Shown here: piece after piece, positions 37,401-48,915 of the stretch
Layout: every line of letters begins with the position of its first letter
How positions within the stretch are numbered: the first letter of the stretch is position 1
Assembly: GCA_030737835.1 (NCBI GenBank)
Contig: CM060849.1
Location: forward strand, 7,997,245 to 8,061,244
From: Acorus gramineus
Lineage: Eukaryota; Streptophyta; Magnoliopsida; Acorales; Acoraceae
Direction: 5' to 3'
Length of the DNA: 64,000 bases
Translations under genes and position numbers: made by a program
The notes under the pieces: model-generated
The model's input: only the letters and a program-made list of their open reading frames with translations
Databases searched by the model: none
Told to the model about the DNA's origin: nothing

Positions 37401-40232
37401 TGCTTAAAATGCCAAACTGGATTTTTCTTTGACTGCCGATTCGATTGTTTAATGTTGGATCAAGCTTTATGCTTAGAACATTAAACCGGAGTTTTCTTGG
37501 ACTGTCGATTCTATTGTTTAATATATTGCCTTTGTAAGAACATCATTGGCCTTTGTGAAAATTATCATAATGGTGGTTTGCTGTTCAGGACTCCTTGTAT
37601 GAAAAACTAAACTCTACAAAACCATACCAAATCACCGTACGAGGAAGATTTTAAATATTAATCACACACCTCCCACATGCATACATAAACACACTGTGCA
37701 TGCATAACAGAGAGAGAAGGGTTGATGTATACATGCATGCTGCACAAAAGTGCGGTGAACACATTGCTAGTCAATTTAGAGGTTACTGTATAATTGGCTG
37801 TGATAAGTAGACATTTTTCCCCTCAAAGACATGCTTTTGCCAGTTGACTTGAAGGATTGTATGCATTTTCCTCCTTTATACATTATCCTGAAATTTCAAA
37901 TATTTTAATCAAGGATGATTGTTTATCACAATTTGCAGGAAAGGAAACGCAAACAAAGCGATGAAGATAAGAATAATCCTGCCAAAACTCCAGCAGAAGC
38001 AGCTCAAAGAGTTCTATCAAAGAAGGTAGTGCTTTCAACAATTGTGGTAGCATTAACATAAATAGGTTAATGTGCATGAAGCTGTTTGTTTATCAACTAG
38101 AGATCACTGCTGGTAGTTGTCCCTTTGCTTCTTTTAGCCTAGTTCATCATGTGTGAAATAATTTATTATATGGCTGTGTTAATATCACCTACCTTTCTTT
38201 CCATTATTACAAATGTTTGATCTTTTAAGAGGTGTGATATTTCAACATCGCAAGCCACTTGAAAACCGATTGTTAAAGTTCATGGTATATCCAAAATCAC
38301 GACAATTATCAGCTTATTTATTCGCACTTTTTATACTGTTTATCATTGGTGTTCTGACATCTGTTGGATATTTCTCCGCATTGATGCTAGCACATAAATA
38401 TTAGATAAATGAAAACATGAAAATCTCTGGCTGGGTTTTTTTTTTTATCTATTAAAAAGCTAAGTGGTAAATAGATTGAATGATCAAAATCTTTGTGGTT
38501 GGCGTGATCTGTAAATTCTCACACAGTTGGCAGTATAGAAATGCATGGTCTGTATATTGCACCACATTGATGCTAGCACATAAGTACATGAGTACCAGCA
38601 CTACTAATATGGATCCCTTTAATGCTACTTATGTGTTACGTGTTTTTTTTTTCTTTTACTTTTTCTCATGCTAAGCGTGAGTCTTATTATAGCTTTGACT
38701 TTTAAAGTTTTATCGCTGATGATGCTCATTATTAATTTTGTTTGTACTGCTGCAGGGGGGTTTCAGTGCAAAAATTAACATGGATGCTCTAGAAAAGCTT
38801 TTTGTAAGTGTCTTTTCCTTGCACAAATATCTTACACAAACTATGCAAGGGTACAACTGCTTATGTGCCTGTTCATGCATGCCTGAATTTGACATAATAT
38901 GGTTGAAAGTATATTCCTCCATGCACATATGCATAAGCTTGTATGTCAAGTTGGATTATCGCCAAGGATCCTCTTTCTTTTCTTTTTTTTTATGGGGGGG
39001 CAATGGACATCCACTCCTTTTAGTTTCACTTGTAAATTCCTCTTTGTGTTTAGTCAAAGCCATTAAGCATCATTAGGTGATCTTTGATAAAAATAAAAAC
39101 AGATGACTTAATCTTACATCCTTTTTTGGAAATATGGAAACCACCTAAACCTCACCAGCACATAGTTGTCCTCCACAGCGGTTTCCCCAACCAGATGCCC
39201 ATGATTCCTTAATTTAAAGGAAGATGATCTAATATCAAAAGCAGGGTCTCTCCTTTTTATTTTCTTTTCCCTTATATTTGAATTAGAAAAATGAAGATTC
39301 TACAGATAATGCTCCTCTCTCTCAGTCTCGCCCATCAACTGTTACTCTTGACCTCAGATCATTACTTCTATAAATTTGAATGGATAATTATAAAAATGAT
39401 TTAGAATTACCTTGGTAATGAAAATTGCTCAGAGGACAATTGAGAAAGTCAAGTCTCGCTCATTGTATTTTTTATTCTGTTTTTTTGGTATTATCATTCT
39501 TAAGTTTATTTATATTTTGGTTGTGTTGCAATTATTAAATGTGTGCTTTCTTACCTCTCTATCTAGTCTTTGGGGAGGTGAAGAGTTTATGCCTTACCGC
39601 ATGAGCCACATTATTCCCAAAAAGACTTCCCTTCTTCCCAACTTGCCTTGGCCAAGGATTCATTCATATGGCAAGTCCCCTCCTCTCAACTAGTCTCCCA
39701 AAAATTCAGCATCGTCTATGAAAGGTTGACATTGGTTTGGCACATAGTTGAACAACCATATCAATCTTGTTAGTGGAGGCTTTTTTATTTCTTTGACATG
39801 CTCCATACCGTATTCTCTTCGAGATGTGAATTGAAATTTCCTGATTCTTTTACTTTGCTCTCCCGTGCTTTGCTTTTCGTTTGTGAATATAAAGTTTTTA
39901 GATTCAGCAGTTGTTACTGGTCCCATAGGAGTCTACCAAATCTCAAAAGCAGTAAAGTTTTGATAATAATTCACTAAATTCATTAGAAGTGTGATGGATG
40001 CCTCTAATGTTTTGTGCAGTCAAACGAAGAACTGAAAAATCAGAACCTTGAATCAGACAATGGAAACGGCAAAGCAGAGAGCGACAAAGCAGCCAATTCT
40101 GAAGTCATCGATGACCACCATCAAGAAAACGGAGATGATTATGGTGAGGGGGAGGAGTTTGGTGACTACTATGGTTATGAGAATGGTGAGACTGGATATG
40201 ATTACGCGGATGATGACCATGGAGCAATGTGA
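25439..40232 (+). CDS. BRF1: TFIIB-related factor 1, subunit of RNA polymerase III factor TFIIIB
   Basis: Nineteen exons join in frame to 569 aa: 25439-25503, 25578-25659, 25759-25831, 26653-26738, 26829-26905, 28199-28261, 28414-28526, 29948-30027, 30111-30197, 32196-32276, 33177-33311, 33396-33494, 34061-34151, 34563-34651, 34844-34924, 35018-35077, 37939-38025, 38756-38803, 40020-40232. BRF1 bridges TBP and Pol III at tRNA and 5S promoters in the nucleus. The N-terminal zinc ribbon has C4, C7, C24, C27. Two cyclin folds follow (about 85-180 and 185-265; TRGRRTSHVAAACLYIACR, then RKPSGLCGAALYVATLAHG). The C-terminal BRF homology block is KVIWEGLNREYLEEQAAKEA (near 426-445). The tail is acidic and tyrosine-rich. 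Extra C295, H297, C308, C311 could bind metal. The exon 4 donor (AGA/GTTGGG) was chosen by homology, since an earlier GT would drop FYR. Introns reach 2.9 kb and hold repeats. Confidence 0.92.
27490..27537. repeat. 24-bp tandem duplication in BRF1 intron 5
   Basis: Two adjacent perfect copies of a 24-base unit beginning GGTGGTGCTTGCGGG. No other role seen. Confidence 0.9.
28888..29331 (+). other. Unrecognised 147-codon open frame in BRF1 intron 7
   Basis: An ATG-started open frame of 147 codons lies within intron 7 on the sense strand. Its sequence (for example QTFNCVFYDEKFG and PKKRDRAILGCPR) resembles nothing I know, has no clear domain, and abuts a LINE fragment on the other strand. It is more likely chance or decayed transposon sequence than a gene. 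Confidence 0.15.
29300..29815 (-). mobile_element. LINE (L1-like) fragment in BRF1 intron 7, antisense
   Basis: On the minus strand, a 109-codon frame (29771-29442) reads IPLKYQGFMWLTHLGRLLTR and VENEMVEHLFCCGPFAIQLW, the pattern of the zinc-binding tail of plant L1 reverse transcriptases. Beyond its stop another frame carries RNEVVIF, the usual later motif, so the copy is shifted and dead. It is a different copy from the LINE at 22486-24608. Confidence 0.65.
31488..31930 (-). mobile_element. MITE of the dispersed family, in BRF1 intron 9
   Basis: The segment begins TTAGCCCTTGTTTGGTAG and ends TACCCAAATGGTGGCTAA, an imperfect terminal inverted repeat. Its interior matches 36498-36921 and 10560-11055 and, in inverse orientation, 48232-48534 and 50188-50520. 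Shared words include TTCATTATTACATTTCT and a TCACATGTCAAATC phrase. No protein is encoded. The target duplication is not clear, so I do not assign a superfamily. Confidence 0.6.
32611..32781. repeat. Cluster of TTCGAA palindromes in BRF1 intron 10
   Basis: TTCGAA occurs eight times in 171 bases (starts 32611, 32622, 32653, 32665, 32676, 32695, 32707, 32776), often extended to CGTTCGAACGG. Spacing is irregular (11-69 bases). It is followed by a 16-base G run and a short GC-rich piece. The segment does not resemble the rest of the intron and may be the end of an unrecognised transposon. Confidence 0.75.
32807..32822. repeat. Poly-G tract of 16 bases
   Basis: Homopolymer run in BRF1 intron 10, just after the TTCGAA cluster. 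Confidence 0.9.
36498..36921 (-). mobile_element. MITE of the dispersed family, in BRF1 intron 16
   Basis: The ends GCCCATGTTTGGCTCAAGAA and TTCTTGAACCAAACATGGGG form a good inverted repeat of about 20 bp. The interior matches the copies at 31488, 10560, 48232 and 50188. It lies in the longest BRF1 intron (35078-37938). It encodes nothing. Confidence 0.65.
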
Positions 40233-40879
40233 AGAATAGACATGATTATGGCCATAGTGGCTATTATGCACAGTTAATCTGAGTTTTGAGTGTTTCAGAC
40301 TCTGTTGAAAATCGAGCTATCACTGTCACTATTATTTGGATTTTTCATCGAGGTATCAAGAGGAAGACATCCATGTTGATTTGCGTCTGCCTGGTGCACC
40401 ATCTGATGTGGGTAGGGGCTACAATATTATTTATTTATTTATATTTATTCTTAATATGAACTCTTGTCAGTACAACTAAAATTTTCAAGGATCTGCTAAG
40501 ATACTCTTGGTTGGCCTCCCTTTTCAATGTATGTAGACAAGATAACATCTTGTACATGTATTCAAGTAATATAGAAATCATGTATACACCAGAAAACAAT
40601 AATAAGCAGAAGTTGTGCTCTTCTTGATTTTGGGACCGTGTGTGATTATCTTGGAAGTGTGGACATTTTAATTTGTGCTTACAATGATTCTAGGAAAATG
40701 AAAATGATACATCCAGCCACGTCTGTAGCCTCAACTGGTTTTGATTTTTTTTCTTCTCGAAATATATATTCGTTTAATGAAGTACATGCTATTATGAAAA
40801 GTGAAGCATATTTAGATGAATCAGTATATATTTTTTCATAAAAATGAAAAAAAAAAAACTAATTTTTTGTATATCGCAC
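40233..40879 (+). other. BRF1 3' UTR and flank
   Basis: Probable 3' UTR followed by AT-rich DNA. I see no further gene; the 67-codon frame near 40638 is unlike any known protein. Confidence 0.5.
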
Positions 40880-40887
40880 TAGTAAAG

Positions 40888-41189
40888 GAGACCGGATCCA
40901 GTTAGAATTGGATTTTGTAAGTTCGGTCAGTATCGAACTAGACACCCATTTAATCGAACTGTATAACGTATAAGTTGTATAACGTATAAGTTGAACTACA
41001 CAATCAATTGTTGGGTATATATTTCACTCTCCTATTGGATATTGATGATACTTAAAAATTCATATTTTCTTCAATAGCTAATTGAATTCAATAAGATAGT
41101 GAAATTTGGTTGTGCAGTTCGATTTATACATTATCCAGTTTGATATTGATCGAACTGATCGGATCCGGTCCTGACTGGATCGAACCTCT
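40888..41189. mobile_element. Small hAT-type MITE (302 bp)
   Basis: The segment is flanked by exact 8-mers TAGTAAAG (40880-40887 and 41190-41197). Its ends, GAGACCGGATCC and GGATCGAACCTCT, are an imperfect inverted repeat, and further inside ATCGAACT words face each other. An 8-bp duplication suggests hAT. A 16-bp tandem duplication (GTATAACGTATAAGTT twice) lies near 40960. No protein is encoded. It is unrelated to the three larger hAT-type MITEs. Confidence 0.6.
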
Positions 41190-41410
41190 TAGTAAAGTAC
41201 TAAAGTGTATATTGTACTAAAATAGTATAGGCGGTTAGGAGATTGCCTTTAGATCGCAGATGAGGTTGAAAAAAAAGACTCCGTATCAACCCTATAAGAT
41301 GGCTAATGAAATGACTCCCATTTTAAAAAATTAAGCAATTCCATTTATTTTTCATAAATGAAATATTTTCTTTATTTTATTTCTTGTCAATGGTTATCAA
41401 AATTTATCTC

Positions 41411-41412
<2 letters not shown>

Positions 41413-41490
<78 letters not shown>
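41413..41490. repeat. (TA)n microsatellite, about 39 units
   Basis: Uninterrupted TA run, the longest simple repeat in the window. Confidence 0.95.
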
Positions 41491-41495
<5 letters not shown>

Positions 41496-41574
41496 TCTAG
41501 CTAACAAATTATTGCAATTTTTGGGATATATTATATTTGAATCACTTGATTCTTTTATATCTTTATTTTAATTG

Positions 41575-43700
41575 ATGAATGTATTGTCAATCAGACATGT
41601 TATCTTAAGACAGTGAAGAGAGCACACTATAATTCGAGTTCACTGTGATTCTCCATTAAAAAATTCAACCATCTGATTCGCTTTTTTTCATGCTAATGTA
41701 GGAGTTCATTGTACCAAGACATCCTGTAGAAGTGTGGCGTTTTTTTCTTTCTTATGATAGTAACTCAACCACTAGATGTATAAGTTAAAGCATATTTGCC
41801 TGAATCATTTGAAGTGATTTGAGGTTGTTTCTTGTCGAGATTGGACAAGTGAGGTTTCATTAGGTAGATATAATTGTAGAAAACTGTTTTTGTTGTTGAT
41901 AATTTACTTACAAAGATATGGCTTACAATGAGTGTCATGACATCCATGCTTAGAAAAAATATGAGCCAAGTCATTCTGATCGATATCTGTCAATCTTCGT
42001 TAGTTTGGCTCTCAATCATTATTGATGAATTAATGAGATTATTGATGTTGTGTGTTTTGTTGAGGATGTTCTTGTGGACTGAACATCTTTGTTTTAATCA
42101 ATGAATGAATTGTCAATTAGACATATTGCCTTAAAACAATGAAGAGAGCACACCATAATTCGAGTTCAATGTGATTCTCCATTAAAAAAATTCATCTATT
42201 TGATTTTTTTTTTTTCATGCTAATGTAGGAGTTGTATTGTACCAAGACATCTTGTAGAAGTGTGGCTTTTTTTTTATACTAATAACTCAACCCCTACATG
42301 TATGAGTTCAAGCATATTTGCCTGAATCATTTGAAGTGATTTGAGGTTTTGGCTTTGAAGTGCTTTGAGGTTGTTTCTTGTCGAGATTTGATAAGTGAGG
42401 TTTCATTAGGTAGATATAATTGTAAAAAACTTTTTTACTGTTGATAATGATCTGACTTACAATGAATGTCATGACATCCATGCTCAGAAAAATGTGAGCC
42501 AAGTCGTTCTGATCGACGTCTATCAATCTTCGTTAGTTTGGCCATCAATCATTATTGATGAACTAAAGATTTCATTAATGTTGTGTGTTTTGTTGAAGAT
42601 GTTCTTGTGGAGTGAATATCTTTGTTTTTATTGATGAATACATTGTCAAATAGACATGTTGTCTTAAAACAGTGAAGAGAGCACACCATAATTTGAGTTC
42701 ATTGTGATTTTCCTTTCAAAAAATTCACCAATTGATTTTCCTTATTTCATGCTAATGTAGGAGTGCATTGTACCAAGACATATTATATAAGTGTGGCATT
42801 TTTTCTACTTATGATAATAACTCAACCACTAGATGTATGAGTTCAAGCATATTTGCCTGGATCATTTGAAGTAATTTGAGGTCGTGGCTTCAAAGTGATT
42901 TGAAGATGTTTCTTGTTGAGATTTGATAAGTGAGGTTTCATTGGTTAGATATAATTGTAGAAAACTTTTTTGTTGTTGATAATTTCCTTAGAAATATATG
43001 GCTTACAATGGATGTCATGACATCCATGCTTATAAAAATATGAGCCAAGTCATTTTGATCGACGTCTATCAATCTTTGTTAGTTTTGCTCTCAATCATTA
43101 TTGATGAACTAAAGAGGTCGTTGATGCTGTGTGTTTTGTTGAGGATGTTCTTGTGGACTGAACATTTTTGTTTTAATTGATGAATATATTGCCAATTAGA
43201 CATGTTGTCTTAAATCAATGAAGAGAGCACACTATAATTTAGATTTATTGTGATTCGACATTCAAAATGTTCACCCATCTGATTAGCTTTTTTATGCTAA
43301 TGTAGAAGTTGCATTGTACCAAGACATATTATAAAAGTGTGGCAATTTTTTTTCTTATGATAAAACTGAACCACTAGATGTATGAGTTCAAGCACATTTC
43401 CCTGAATTATTTGAAGTCATCTAAGGTTGTGGCTTTGAAGTGATTCTAGGTTGTTTAATTTCTCAAGATCTGATAAATCTTGCTTCATTAGACAGATATA
43501 ATTGTAAAAAGCTTTTGTTGTTGATGAACTTAGAAAGATGTGGTTTACAATGGATGTCATGACTTCCATGCTTAGAAAAATATGAGCCAAGTCATTCTGA
43601 TCGACGTCTTTCGATCTTCGTTAGCTTGGCCCTCAAAGTAATGAACTAAAGAAAACATTGATGTTGTGTGTTTTGTTGGGGCTATTCTTGTGGACTGAAG
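41575..43700. repeat. Four tandem units of about 530 bp
   Basis: Units begin near 41575, 42103, 42631 and 43180, each with a GATGAATNNATTGTCAA-like start followed by AGACAT and GAAGAGAGCACAC. Shared later landmarks include TGTACCAAGACAT, AAGTGTGGC, AACCACTAGATGTATGAGTT and GATCGACGTCTATCAATC. By eye the units are roughly 85-90% alike with small indels. Short open frames repeat from unit to unit but are not conserved in length, so the array looks non-coding. It may be a small satellite or the remains of a tandemly amplified transposon. Confidence 0.8.
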
Positions 43701-45148
43701 TAGTCAGAGTATGTTATTTTGTATTAAATAGAATGTTGTACTTTTTATTGAGTAACATGCTTTCGCTCTCTTTACCAAATAATTTTAGTCTCTTAGTGTA
43801 TTATTCGATTTGTATAAAAAATGCTATTCATATCTCAGCTTTATAATGCTTCATTCTTTTTATGAGGCATTTTCAGGCATGTGAAAATTTAATGAAGTGA
43901 ATAATTTTCATTTGAAAATTTATGATGAAAATCTTTGAATGTATTTTCTTTTCAAGTTATGTAAAGGGGTTGCTTTTGCTATTGAGGTTGTTCATGTAGT
44001 TTGTTCTGATGATGTTATGATTTTTTTAACTATGTTTTTCAACTTTTCATGGATTCTCATTAAAATTACAGACTTCCTATATTAATTCTCCTCAAAAAGC
44101 CACTGAGATTTAACATTAGCAGAATCGATATGTTCTACACATGGAATGTGTTCGGTGTTCCGTTGTGTTTGTTTGCACAATTATTATGTGTCAGTAAGTT
44201 AAATCTATGGCTCATTCAATTCTAATTTGTCAACTGAATGTCAAATATATATTAATGTTGTGTTCATAATTTTAATATGTCTTAGATATTTTTTTTGAAA
44301 TGTCTGAATGGAGATCTATGTTAACCCTATATTATTTGTGCAAATTCAAGAAATAACTGAGCTTTATCTTTACTTAATAGACAGACTGATTTAGATAGAC
44401 CTCAAATGGCATAAATTCAGGAAAATAAAGACTTGATAAATAAAAAATGAATTGTAAATTATGAGTTCCTTGTGTGAAGGATGATTTTGTGAAATCAATG
44501 GTATCATCTCAAGTTTGTGAAGTCACAGCTTGTCATGACCAAAAGTCTTTGGGAACATACGTTCTACATACTATTCAATACATGAAACACCCTTTTAATA
44601 TGAAATCAATAGATGTATTGAAGAAGATTTCCCTATTTTAGATTGTGGCATCTGAATTTTGTATAAATGTAGAGTTACATCAACTCATTCAACGTACCAA
44701 TTTTTTTTTTCTAGCTTATCATAATTTGCATGTCCTTTTATTTGCCGTAGTTATATTTTACCATAGTTTTTTTATATATTGAATTTGTTGATATTTTTTT
44801 ATCTATAGCGTTTTGATTTCCTAAGATGCCAAATGGGGTAAAAATGTGAATTTTTTTAACATACTGTGATACATAAAGTCATTTGTTGCGCTGATCTCAA
44901 TTGTTGCGATGGTGCTAGATGCTTTAAAGTTCTTTGATTTTTTATTATTAATTCCATTGTTTGGTCTGGAATGTGTGTGGAGTTCTATATGAATATAGTA
45001 TTTATTGTTGTTTTCTAAATTTTAATTTTAGGATACCAACTTAATGTAGATTTTCAGTTGATTCATTTTATATTTTTAATGATTGAATTGTAATGCCCCA
45101 TAATTTACCTAACCACTTATTGAACTGTAAACGGATCGCTACCACACT
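43701..45148. other. AT-rich spacer, no gene seen
   Basis: This AT-rich stretch has no open frame of interest and no repeat that I can place. Confidence 0.55.
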
Positions 45149-45157
45149 TTATCAAAA

Positions 45158-46275
45158 GGGCACGTCTACTCCCCCAATTATTTCCCTAATAACATCAATC
45201 AAAGAAATAAAAAAATCATTTATAAATTTAATTTGAACATCACTAATCTCACCAACCATTCGATGATCGACCTGTCAACATTTTTTTAGAACAATCGACA
45301 GTTAGTCTATCAACCTTTATTTAAAAATTTCGACAATCACCCTGTCAACCTTCCTTTACAACCTTTAACAGTCTCTCCATCAACCTTTCTTTACAAACTT
45401 TGACGGCAGCTTTTTCAACCTTATTTTACAATCTTTGATAGAATTTTTGTTAGCTTTCCTTTACAACCTTTGATCTTAACAGTGTTGAACCAAATATTTT
45501 TTCAAAAGAAAATCTAAGACACATTTGACCACATTCAGCATTAAATGTAAAATAAAATCATCAATTATCTATGGCTTTGTGAGGATTGGGTTAATGGGTA
45601 TGGTTGTTTAGTTGTAAGATTTTAGAAAAACTCAGAGATTGAGGATTTTGAGATAGATGGAGTTTTAAAAAAAATGTCTATTTAATGTGGGATTTTGGTT
45701 TTAGATTAGAGCATGCGCACTGGATTAATTGGTTTTGATTTTTTGCAATACCTTTGCATGCAAATGCAAGGAGGTTGAAACTTGAAAGAATTAGTTGTTG
45801 CTTCTGGTTCAAGTGTTTTTATTAGTAGTCATGTGGTGATTGTAATGTGAGTGTTGAATGTAATGTGAATGTGTTGATATTTTGATGTATATTGAATGTG
45901 GTCGAATGTGTCTCAAGTTTTCTTTTGAAAAAATATTCAGTTCGACACTGCGAAGGTCGAACAATCCCTCCCAGGTTGACATACTAACTGTCAAAAGTTG
46001 TAAAAGAAGGTTGACAAAGTTGCTGTCGAAGTTTGTAAAAGAAGGTTGACAGGGAGACTGTCGAAGTTTGTAAAGAAAGGTTGACAAAGTAGCTGTCAAA
46101 TTTATTAAATAAATGTTGACAGGCCAACTGTCAATTGTTATACAGGAAGGTTGACAGGTTAACCATCGAATGGTTTTGTGGGATTAGTGATGTTCAAATT
46201 AAATTTATATATGTATTTTTTTTATTTTTTTAGTTGGTGTTATTAGGCAAATGGTGCGTGGGGATAAATATGCCC
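45158..46275. mobile_element. Foldback element with tandem-repeat arms, 9-bp target duplication (1118 bp)
   Basis: The ends GGGCACGTCTACTCCCCC and GGGGATAAATATGCCC are an imperfect inverted repeat, and the flanks TTATCAAAA (45149-45157 and 46276-46284) match exactly over 9 bp, as for Mutator-like transposons. The right arm holds six units of exactly 35 bp starting at 45974, 46009, 46044, 46079, 46114 and 46149; each starts (G)GTTGACA and carries a facing CTGTC about 12 bases later, a small palindrome. The left arm (about 45260-45480) holds the inverse units in more diverged form. The 96-codon minus frame here is just the repeat. No transposase is encoded. Confidence 0.82.
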
Positions 46276-46284
46276 TTATCAAAA

Positions 46285-48231
46285 TACAAGACCAAAATTT
46301 TGCAATTTTTTAAAAAAAACTACTAATATAATAAAACATAAATAATATTCAATGGTTCTAAACCACCTATGGTATTACAAAATATCAGAGTTATGCAGAA
46401 ACAAAATACTAGAAAGAAATACATAATAAACTACCCATGTGGGAGCCATTTAAACTAAACAAATCCAAATAATCAACCGCAATTATAATTTATTCGATCT
46501 CGAACATTGCCACCTTCAAGATATTCCTGAAAGATGCAAAAAGTCCAAACTTTAATTTGACCCTCAAAAAATGTGATACATGATTATAAAACAACCAACA
46601 ATTTCAAATAGGGTAAGCGATTAACTCAGTGAATAGACTCACAAATAAATTATCCCATATAACAGTTATATAAAAATAAATTTATATTAAAAAATAAGAA
46701 TTTCATTTAATAAATCCTTTATTTTATGAAATCAATTTAAAATCATGAACTTAAAAATAGTTTAATGTAATCACGTGGCCCAATCCTTGACCCACGTCAT
46801 AGAAATCATGAGGTTTAAATTTATGACTGGGTAGAGTTCTCAATCAGAAGAATCATTTCCCCAAAACATGTTTGCTAAGCCCCAATCGATTAAATCGCTC
46901 AAAAAGCTCCCTCGAGGAGATGTCGGATCTAGAAGACGCTGATGAGTCGTTGCTGCCATCATTATGAAAACACCAACACATGATGCTCTAGTTGTTGCAA
47001 ACTCCAAATAAAGAAAATTGCCACTGCAAGGAATTGTTTACCTCACCCCTCACCGATCTTGAGACTCTTTGAGTTCTATACCTTCCTCTCCGAAAGATAA
47101 ATATGACATGATATGCATTTTAATAAAATCTCCTAGGACTAGGTTGTCTGAACTGGTCTTAAATTTTCCAAAAATCTCATAAATGTCAATCCTTAATTCA
47201 AATAATTATCTCAAAAACATAAACATCAATAAATGTGTTCTATTAATTCTTGAAATATGAATAGCATAATTCATGCTATATCACTGTCATGACAAATAAA
47301 TTAAATCATGCAATCTTATTCAATAGAAGATGCAAATTAATCAATATGAACAATATCAAAATCATGCAAAATTATCACAATATACATGCATGAATAACAT
47401 ATAATATAGCTCTAATATTATTGACCTAATTTAACATATGAAATACAATAATATAGAGCAAAAACCCACATGAAATAAATCAGTAGGCACACTCACCTCG
47501 AATGGACTCTAGGTCCGGAGAATGAAGCCCGCAACAAAATATTTCATCCTAGATGAATTAAATAAATGATTAATTAAAACCTATAATTCAAGTATAGGCC
47601 CAAGACCTAATTTCTATCATTATAATTAATAGATATAAATCGTTTTACCCAATCATCTAAATATATCTCATATAAATCCTACAAAAGAAAATATAACATA
47701 ATCTAAAAAGACCTAGGAGGTCTCACCTAAAGGGGGCATCTAGTGTCCGCTTTGAAAAAGACCGTATTCGGGTGGATGACTAGCAAGGGGGGGGGGGGGT
47801 TGTGTTAGAAACATTTTTTCGTTTGTATATGTTATTCTTCTTCTATTTTCTCCTCATCACCATTCGGATATGGTCTATTTTATATAAATGGATATGCCTA
47901 CATTTTAGCTAAAAAACCTAAAAAGACGATGAAAACCCGTCTAACATATAATCGATCACTAAAAGATAAAACCAAAAAGGACAAAAAAACAGAATAAAGG
48001 ATGAAAATCCAGAATATTTAAAATAATAATAAAATAAAGAAAATTCATTAAAAAATTTGAAAACACATTTTTATATAAAAAAAAACTCTAAATAGTAAAA
48101 GTTAAAAATTAACAAATTTATCCTCTTATGTATATGTATAAATCATTGGCCTAGTTTTATTAAAATTCAAAATATAATAATCTAAACACAGATCTAATCT
48201 TTACAATAAATAATAAATAAAAACCCTAAGC
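46285..48231. other. AT-rich spacer, no gene seen, possibly with a worn LTR
   Basis: No open frame of interest. Around 46440-47730 there are phrases that recall LTRs of plant Gypsy elements (an AACTCAGTGAATAGACTCAC string near 46624), but I found neither borders nor a partner, so I do not call one. A 13-base G run lies at 47787-47799. Confidence 0.45.
47787..47799. repeat. Poly-G tract of 13 bases
   Basis: Homopolymer run in AT-rich DNA. Confidence 0.9.
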
Positions 48232-48534
48232 CCCCGTTTGGATACAGAATATGACTTATTCCTGGGTATACAATTATTTCGACGTATATGGGTATCAATA
48301 AGGATAAAATGATATTGTGTTTGGTTGTATTTTGAATTATTCTATTTGGAAAACGTAATAATAAATTTTTTGATGTTTGAGTAAAATATGAATAAAAAGT
48401 GGATAAAGATTTATAAATGGTGAAAAATTATGATAGTTGATTTAACAAGTGATTTATAAGAGGTGATGACAGTTGATTGGACAGTGGGCCCATATAAATC
48501 CATTAACAAATCTTATCCAATTTATACTAAGGAT
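48232..48534 (+). mobile_element. MITE of the dispersed family, partial
   Basis: Starts CCCCCGTTTGGATACAGAAT and continues through words shared with 50188-50520 and the inverse of 36498-36921 (for example GTGGATAAAGATTTATAAA and AGAGGTGATGACA). The far terminal repeat is not seen before the next element begins at about 48535. Confidence 0.55.
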
Positions 48535-48915
48535 GTGTTTGGAGGTTTTAAAATCTTATGTTTCAAACTCAACTTTTGAAAATCTATGTTTTATTAGATT
48601 TTTAACTGCAATCGTAAGATTTTTTGGTCTAAAAGGGAAGATGGTAGTTTAAAAAGCTAAAAAATAAAAATGTATTTAGATCTAGCCCTATTTGGATTTG
48701 AGTTTAAACATATTCTACATTTGAAAAGCAAAAAAATTCTAAAACTGAGATACAAACATGTTTTTAGCTTTTAGCTTTTTAAACCACCATTTTCCATTTT
48801 TAAGCCAAAAGTCTTGCAGTTGAAAATATAATAAAACGTAGCTTTTTAAAAGCTGAGTTTGAAACATAAGATTTTAAGAATTTTAGCGTTTTAATCTCAT
48901 ATCCAAACGCAGCTT
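48535..48915. mobile_element. Foldback MITE, about 380 bp
   Basis: The two halves are inverse copies: the left reads ATCTTATGTTTCAAACTCA and AGTTTAAAAAGCTAAAAA, the right TGAGTTTGAAACATAAGAT and TTTTTAGCTTTT. The outer ends GGATGTGTTTGGA and TATCCAAACGCAGC also pair. The centre (about 48670-48760) is unpaired and shares TTTGGATTTGAGTTT with the sequence just right of the element. No clear target duplication. Confidence 0.6.

Noticed and set aside
46440-47730. Possible worn Gypsy LTR
   Set aside because: Only scattered phrases recall LTRs; no TG/CA borders, partner or target duplication could be found.
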